The notes under the pieces were generated by a model. That model was not told the DNA's origin and searched no databases. It worked only from the letters and a program-made list of their open reading frames with translations. DNA of 9,971 nt from Bifidobacterium breve (lineage in GTDB: Bacteria; Actinomycetota; Acidimicrobiia; Acidimicrobiales; Ilumatobacteraceae), in NCBI GenBank assembly GCA_943325435.2, contig CALPPK020000016.1, positions 1 through 9,971 on the forward strand, in the 5' to 3' direction. Shown here in pieces: positions 7,117-9,971 of the stretch. The first letter of the stretch is position 1. Every line of letters starts with the position of its first letter. The position numbers were made by a program, and so were the translations under genes.

Positions 7117-8283
7117 CTAGTGGCTGAGCCAGGGGGCACAGAGACCATCAAGGTCTCGTACTTCAATTCGATCGCGATTTTCCCAAACAACTTGGTTCTG
7201 CGGATCAGCACGAAGCTTGAACACATGGAACGACATCTCGGTGGTATCGATTGTGAGAATGCGCCCAATCAGCGACTCGCCAAGGTCAAGGAGAACCTTG
7301 ATGGTTTCGAGTGCCTGAATTGATCCAATTATTCCGGGCAACACGCCAAGAACTCCCGCTTCTGCGCACGAGGGTGCGAATTCAGCCGGTGGTGGTTCTG
7401 GAACCATGTCGCGATATGTCGGCCCACGCAATGGGTGAAACACCGACACCATTCCTTCAAAGCGAAAGATGCTTCCGTGAACAACAGGAATTCCCAACTT
7501 CACGCTGGCATCGTTCAACAGATAGCGGCTGGGGAAATTGTCTGCGCCATCAACCACGATGTCATATTCGCTCATGATTTCCATGATGTTTTCTGCACTC
7601 AAACGCGTGTCATAGGTCTTGACGGTGACGTCTGGATTTAGCTTCTCAATTGTCTGACGCGCTGAATCAACTTTGCGCTGACCAATGCGATCCATGTTGT
7701 GCAAAATCTGGCGTTGCAAGTTCGATGCATCAACATCGTCCATATCAACAATGCCAAGCGTTCCAATTCCTGCTGCTGCCAAGTACAACGCCGCAGGTGA
7801 TCCGAGACCGCCTGCGCCAAGCATCAGTACTTTTGCACCTAAAAGTTTTGCTTGGCCTTCAATGCCGACTTCTGGCAACAACAAATGGCGTTTGTAGCGG
7901 TTGCGTTGATCAGCAGTCAGCGTGACTGGTTGACGCCAAGCACGGCCTTCATCTTTCCATTTGCCGAAACCACCGGCCATTGACAACACATCGCTGTACC
8001 CAAGTTCCTGCAAAGTACGAGCGGCGAATGCACTACGCACTCCCCCTGCGCAATACACAACAATTGTCTGATCATGATCTAGCGCGCGTCCTTCGATTTG
8101 GGCTTCAAGATGCCCACGAGGAATGTGCACTGCGTTTTCAAGCGCACCTTCGTCATATTCATCTGGTTCACGAACATCAAGGACAAAGACATCACCGGCT
8201 TGAATACGCGCCTCAGCAGCTGCTGTATCAATTTCGACGATTTGGGATTTGGCGTTAGCCAAGAGGTCACGAAAGGTTGCCAT
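7117..8283 (-). CDS. MoeB/ThiF-type adenylyltransferase with N-terminal rhodanese domain
   Basis: A 388-residue two-domain sulfur-activation enzyme. Residues about 14-116 are a rhodanese domain with DVREPDE (36-42) and the loop CAGGVRS (78-84), where Cys78 would carry the persulfide. Residues about 125-360 are an E1-like adenylyltransferase: RYKRHLLLPEVG (129-140), the nucleotide-binding loop GAGGLGSP (156-163), DMDDVD (180-185), SNLQRQ (187-192), DGADNF (245-250) and CAEAGVLG (306-313). Such proteins adenylate the C-terminal Gly-Gly of a MoaD- or ThiS-like carrier and then transfer sulfur to it. The rhodanese is N-terminal, unlike the C-terminal one of mycobacterial MoeZ. The two CxxC pairs that bind zinc in E. 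coli MoeB are absent: the first reads TYRD (289-292) and the C-terminal one is missing. No carrier gene is in the window, so molybdopterin, thiamine or another thio-pathway cannot be chosen. It lies 18 bases after sir2 and 10 before glf. Confidence 0.9.
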   Translation of the reverse strand: MATFRDLLANAKSQIVEIDTAAAEARIQAGDVFVLDVREPDEYDEGALENAVHIPRGHLEAQIEGRALDHDQTIVVYCAGGVRSAFAARTLQELGYSDVLSMAGGFGKWKDEGRAWRQPVTLTADQRNRYKRHLLLPEVGIEGQAKLLGAKVLMLGAGGLGSPAALYLAAAGIGTLGIVDMDDVDASNLQRQILHNMDRIGQRKVDSARQTIEKLNPDVTVKTYDTRLSAENIMEIMSEYDIVVDGADNFPSRYLLNDASVKLGIPVVHGSIFRFEGMVSVFHPLRGPTYRDMVPEPPPAEFAPSCAEAGVLGVLPGIIGSIQALETIKVLLDLGESLIGRILTIDTTEMSFHVFKLRADPQNQVVWENRDRIEVRDLDGLCAPWLSH

Positions 8284-8301
8284 GACCCAAAACCCTACCG
8301 A

Positions 8302-9087
8302 CTAAGTCAGGAATCCAGCACTAGCCACCAGAGCCTGCAAAATGGGGCTAATGCTGCCACGCAACAGCACGTGCGCATAGCCGTCCATATGGGTCGTATC
8401 GCCGTTCACAATGACAACTTTCGCGCCAGCAGCTTTGGCCCGCGGCACCACCTGGTTTGCCGGACCAACAGCCAATGTAGAACCAACCGCCAGCAGTACG
8501 TCACATCGCCCTGCTTCGTCGAATGCCCTGTCAATCACTTCAGGTACCAGGGCCTGTTCAAACAGAATGGCATCGCTCTTCACAATCCCTCCACAACCTT
8601 CGCAGTGCGGGTCTTCTTCACCAGCAATCACCCGATCAATGAAGTACTTCATTGGTCGGCGGTCCTTGCAATCCCAACAACGACCGAACTTGATTGTGCC
8701 GTGCACTTCTACAACATTGGCCGACTCAATTCCCGAGTCCTGATGTAACCCATCAACATTCTGTGTAATCACTGCAGACAGTTTCCCGACACGTTGCATG
8801 TGAACGAGTGCGAGATGACCGTCATTTGGTTGCGCAGTGCCGTTGAAATTTCGTACACGGCCCTCCCACGCCACTTTGCGCACTTCAGGGTCATTTAGGT
8901 AATAGCTCAACGTGGAAGTCTTTTCGGCCAATGGGTTTTTCACCCACAGCCCATTCGGACCTCGAAAATCAGGAATGCCTGAATCGGTCGAAATACCAGC
9001 CCCGGTAAATACAACGATTCGTTCCGCATCTTTCAGCCATTGCGCCACCTGCTCGAGGTCCGCCGCAGAGATTTGTTCGTCATTCAC
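8302..9087 (-). CDS. Sir2-family NAD-dependent protein deacylase
   Basis: A 261-residue sirtuin, removing acyl groups from lysine with NAD+ as co-substrate in the cytosol. Numbered from GTG 9087: GAGISTDSGIPDFRG (29-43) binds NAD, TQNVDGLH (108-115) follows, and His129 in VEVHGT is the catalytic base. Four cysteines in two CxxC pairs (137/140 and 162/165) form the structural zinc site. LAVGSTLAVGP (199-209) and VNGD (227-230) complete the Rossmann fold. All catalytic and zinc residues are present. The segment SDAILFEQAL lacks the FGE form typical of class III (SIRT5/CobB-like) proteins, so acyl preference is open. An in-frame GTG at 9132 would add 15 residues, but these do not resemble the family. 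I chose 9087, which has AAGGA just upstream and a possible promoter placed for a nearly leaderless transcript. First gene of the four-gene minus-strand set. Confidence 0.92.
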   Translation of the reverse strand: MNDEQISAADLEQVAQWLKDAERIVVFTGAGISTDSGIPDFRGPNGLWVKNPLAEKTSTLSYYLNDPEVRKVAWEGRVRNFNGTAQPNDGHLALVHMQRVGKLSAVITQNVDGLHQDSGIESANVVEVHGTIKFGRCWDCKDRRPMKYFIDRVIAGEEDPHCEGCGGIVKSDAILFEQALVPEVIDRAFDEAGRCDVLLAVGSTLAVGPANQVVPRAKAAGAKVVIVNGDTTHMDGYAHVLLRGSISPILQALVASAGFLT

Positions 9088-9094
9088 TGTCCTT

Positions 9095-9122
9095 ATTCTG
9101 CCCGATGCGCACACATAGGCAA
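9095..9122 (-). promoter_or_regulatory. Possible promoter for the sir2-moeB-glf-glfT set
   Basis: On the minus strand TTGCCT (9122-9117) and CAGAAT (9100-9095) are separated by 16 bases, each matching four of six consensus positions for the -35 and -10 elements. A transcript from this site would start about 9088, almost at the GTG start codon of sir2, which would make it leaderless, as is common in actinobacteria. The match is weak and could be chance. It lies in the only divergent gap of the window. Confidence 0.25.
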
Positions 9123-9146
9123 GTACCAACACGAATTCGAGGAATC

Positions 9147-9581
9147 ATGAAACCATCCACACTGCAGACGAACGGCCAACTCGAGGTTCGCCCATGGCAC
9201 GACCCAATCATTGAGTCGAGCGGCTTTTCAATTGGCGATCCATATGTAGAAATGTTCTGGCTGCCTGTCCTCGGGCCAACAGCCACCTGGCTACTGCGTC
9301 GTCTTGCAACAGGGCTCGAACACGAACCGACGGGCTATGTCATTGACATGAATGAACTCGCGCGTTGCATAGGGGTGGCGTGTACCGAAGGACGCCATAA
9401 TCCATTTACACGCGCCATGCAACGCTGCATCATGTTTGGAGTCAGCCACCAAGTTCCCTCTGCGCTCAATAACGCAATTGCAGTTCGCACTGTCTTGCCG
9501 CACATATCTCAACGTCACCTCATTCGGCTTCCGGAACAACTTCAAAACCTCCATCATGATTGGTCAGCTATCACGGCATAG
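9147..9581 (+). CDS. Hypothetical protein, possible winged-helix fold
   Basis: A soluble protein of 144 residues that I cannot assign to a named family. Its style recalls small uncharacterised actinobacterial proteins that share a WLPVLGPTATWLLRRLA-like core (here 38-54). The middle and C-terminal half read like a winged helix: a helix around MNELARCIGV (68-77), a second around NPFTRAMQRCIMFGV (85-99), then a beta-like stretch AIAVRTVLP (110-118) and a closing helix. This is pattern reading, not a confirmed domain. No signal peptide or membrane segment. ATG 9147 is preferred over the in-frame ATG at 9105 because GAGGA (9139-9143) lies three bases upstream. The secreted SGNH hydrolase gene follows after ten bases, so the two are probably co-transcribed. 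A regulatory role is possible but unproven. Confidence 0.72.
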   Translation: MKPSTLQTNGQLEVRPWHDPIIESSGFSIGDPYVEMFWLPVLGPTATWLLRRLATGLEHEPTGYVIDMNELARCIGVACTEGRHNPFTRAMQRCIMFGVSHQVPSALNNAIAVRTVLPHISQRHLIRLPEQLQNLHHDWSAITA

Positions 9582-9582
9582 A

Positions 9583-9599
9583 GTTGCCACTATGGCAAC
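9583..9599. repeat. Perfect inverted repeat across the SGNH gene start codon
   Basis: GTTGCCA (9583-9589), a three-base spacer CTA, then TGGCAAC (9593-9599): seven paired bases without mismatch, with the ATG at 9592-9594 lying at the loop and first stem base. As RNA it would form a compact hairpin hiding the start codon and the start of the reading frame. As DNA it could be a short operator. There is no following T-run, so it is not a typical terminator of the gene before it. Confidence 0.6.
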
Positions 9600-9971
9600 C
9601 ACCGCACGAATCCGAATTGGCGTAATTGTCTTTTCGGTTATCGCTGCATTGTGTTTGCCAACAGCAACACATGCAGCTCGTAAAACCAGCAATGTTGTGA
9701 TTGTCGGTGATTCAGTCGCCAATGTCCTTCGCTGGGCACCCGAATCAATGAAGCCTTTGTGGACCAGCCAATACAACGCAATCCTTGAAACATGGGGTTG
9801 TCAACAGATAATCGATAAAGGGTGCAGTCCTTCATCACAACTCAGTGCTCTTGACCGAATCGTTAGTCACCGCCGAGACAATATTGACGTATACGTAGTT
9901 GCAACGGGCTACAACGACACAGGCAACGCCTATCTCAGTGCCGCAATCAGAAAAGTTGCTCGTGAAGTGAA
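9592..9971 (+). CDS. Secreted SGNH/GDSL hydrolase, N-terminal part (runs off the window)
   Basis: Open reading frame from ATG 9592 to the window end, 126 complete codons with no stop, so only the N-terminus is seen. Residues 1-28 form a Sec signal peptide (hydrophobic stretch about 9-22, probable cleavage after HA at 27-28). The mature part opens with a strand and GDSVA, whose Ser is the predicted nucleophile (about residue 41), and later has ATGYND (block III) near residues 104-109, the oxyanion-hole Asn motif of SGNH hydrolases. Two cysteines between them (GCQQ and KGC) may pair as a disulfide in the exported protein. The His-containing block V lies beyond the window. Probable extracytoplasmic esterase or acyl-transfer role; substrate unknown. 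The same GDSVA and GYND motifs occur in the SGNH domain of the SpoIID-type protein at the left of the window. An inverted repeat covers the start codon. Confidence 0.83.
   Translation, partial: MATTARIRIGVIVFSVIAALCLPTATHAARKTSNVVIVGDSVANVLRWAPESMKPLWTSQYNAILETWGCQQIIDKGCSPSSQLSALDRIVSHRRDNIDVYVVATGYNDTGNAYLSAAIRKVAREV

Noticed and set aside
8098..8748. A 216-codon plus-strand open frame opposite the sir2 and MoeB-like genes
   Set aside because: It spans two well-supported genes on the other strand, has no recognisable domain and an irregular, Cys/His/Asn-rich composition typical of a shadow frame.
9088..9132. Longer sir2 start at GTG 9132
   Set aside because: The added 15 residues do not resemble the sirtuin N-terminus, and the site has no Shine-Dalgarno; GTG 9087 is better placed.
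9105..9146. Longer N-terminus for the small hypothetical protein (ATG 9105)
   Set aside because: The ATG at 9147 has a GAGGA sequence three bases upstream, while the extension is Arg-rich, lies in the divergent gap and has no ribosome site.
1..9971. A defence system, prophage, insertion sequence or CRISPR array (prompted by the Sir2 and MoeB/ThiF-type genes)
   Set aside because: The Sir2 protein is a standalone complete deacylase without an effector fusion, and the ThiF-type protein has a rhodanese MoeB layout instead of the E1/E2/JAB form of anti-phage ubiquitin-like systems. No transposase, integrase or regular spaced repeats are visible.

Overview
The window looks like ordinary chromosome from an actinobacterium of roughly 50% G+C. 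It carries a mycobacterial-type galactofuran pair (UDP-galactopyranose mutase and a GlfT2-like polymerase), a secreted SpoIID/LytB protein of the actinobacterial layout, several GTG starts, few Shine-Dalgarno sequences and very tight gene packing. An aquatic member of the Acidimicrobiia would fit, but that placement is inference from protein style, not from a marker gene. I see no tRNA, rRNA, CRISPR array, insertion sequence, phage gene or long repeat, and no non-coding stretch over 60 bases.

Left block, plus strand (46-4209): a class II aldolase/adducin-family protein, a ten-helix EamA/RhtA-type exporter, and an 801-residue secreted multidomain cell-wall protein (SpoIID/LytB, then SGNH hydrolase, then two peptidoglycan-binding repeats). 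Gaps are 16 and 11 bases, so the three may share a transcript. This block meets the next one tail to tail, with the two 3' coding ends overlapping by 11 bases.

Middle block, minus strand (read from 9087 down to 4199): a Sir2 deacylase, a MoeB/ThiF-type adenylyltransferase with an N-terminal rhodanese domain, glf, and a GlfT2-like galactofuranosyltransferase. Gaps of 18, 10 and 10 bases suggest one operon. The last two genes form a pathway: Glf converts UDP-galactopyranose to UDP-galactofuranose, and the GT-A enzyme polymerises it into a cell-wall galactan. The first two genes have no evident link to that pathway.

Right block, plus strand (9147 to the end): a small conserved-looking protein with a possible winged helix, then the start of a secreted SGNH hydrolase that runs off the window. 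It is divergent from sir2 across a 59-base gap.

Taken together the window is cell-envelope rich: galactan synthesis, a probable glycan-strand lytic enzyme and two secreted SGNH (esterase-like) domains. The most unusual items are the SpoIID-SGNH-PG-binding fusion, the glf-glfT2 pair in an apparently non-mycolate context, the loss of all four zinc cysteines in the MoeB homologue, and an inverted repeat across the start codon of the last gene. I found no convincing new defence or mobile system.
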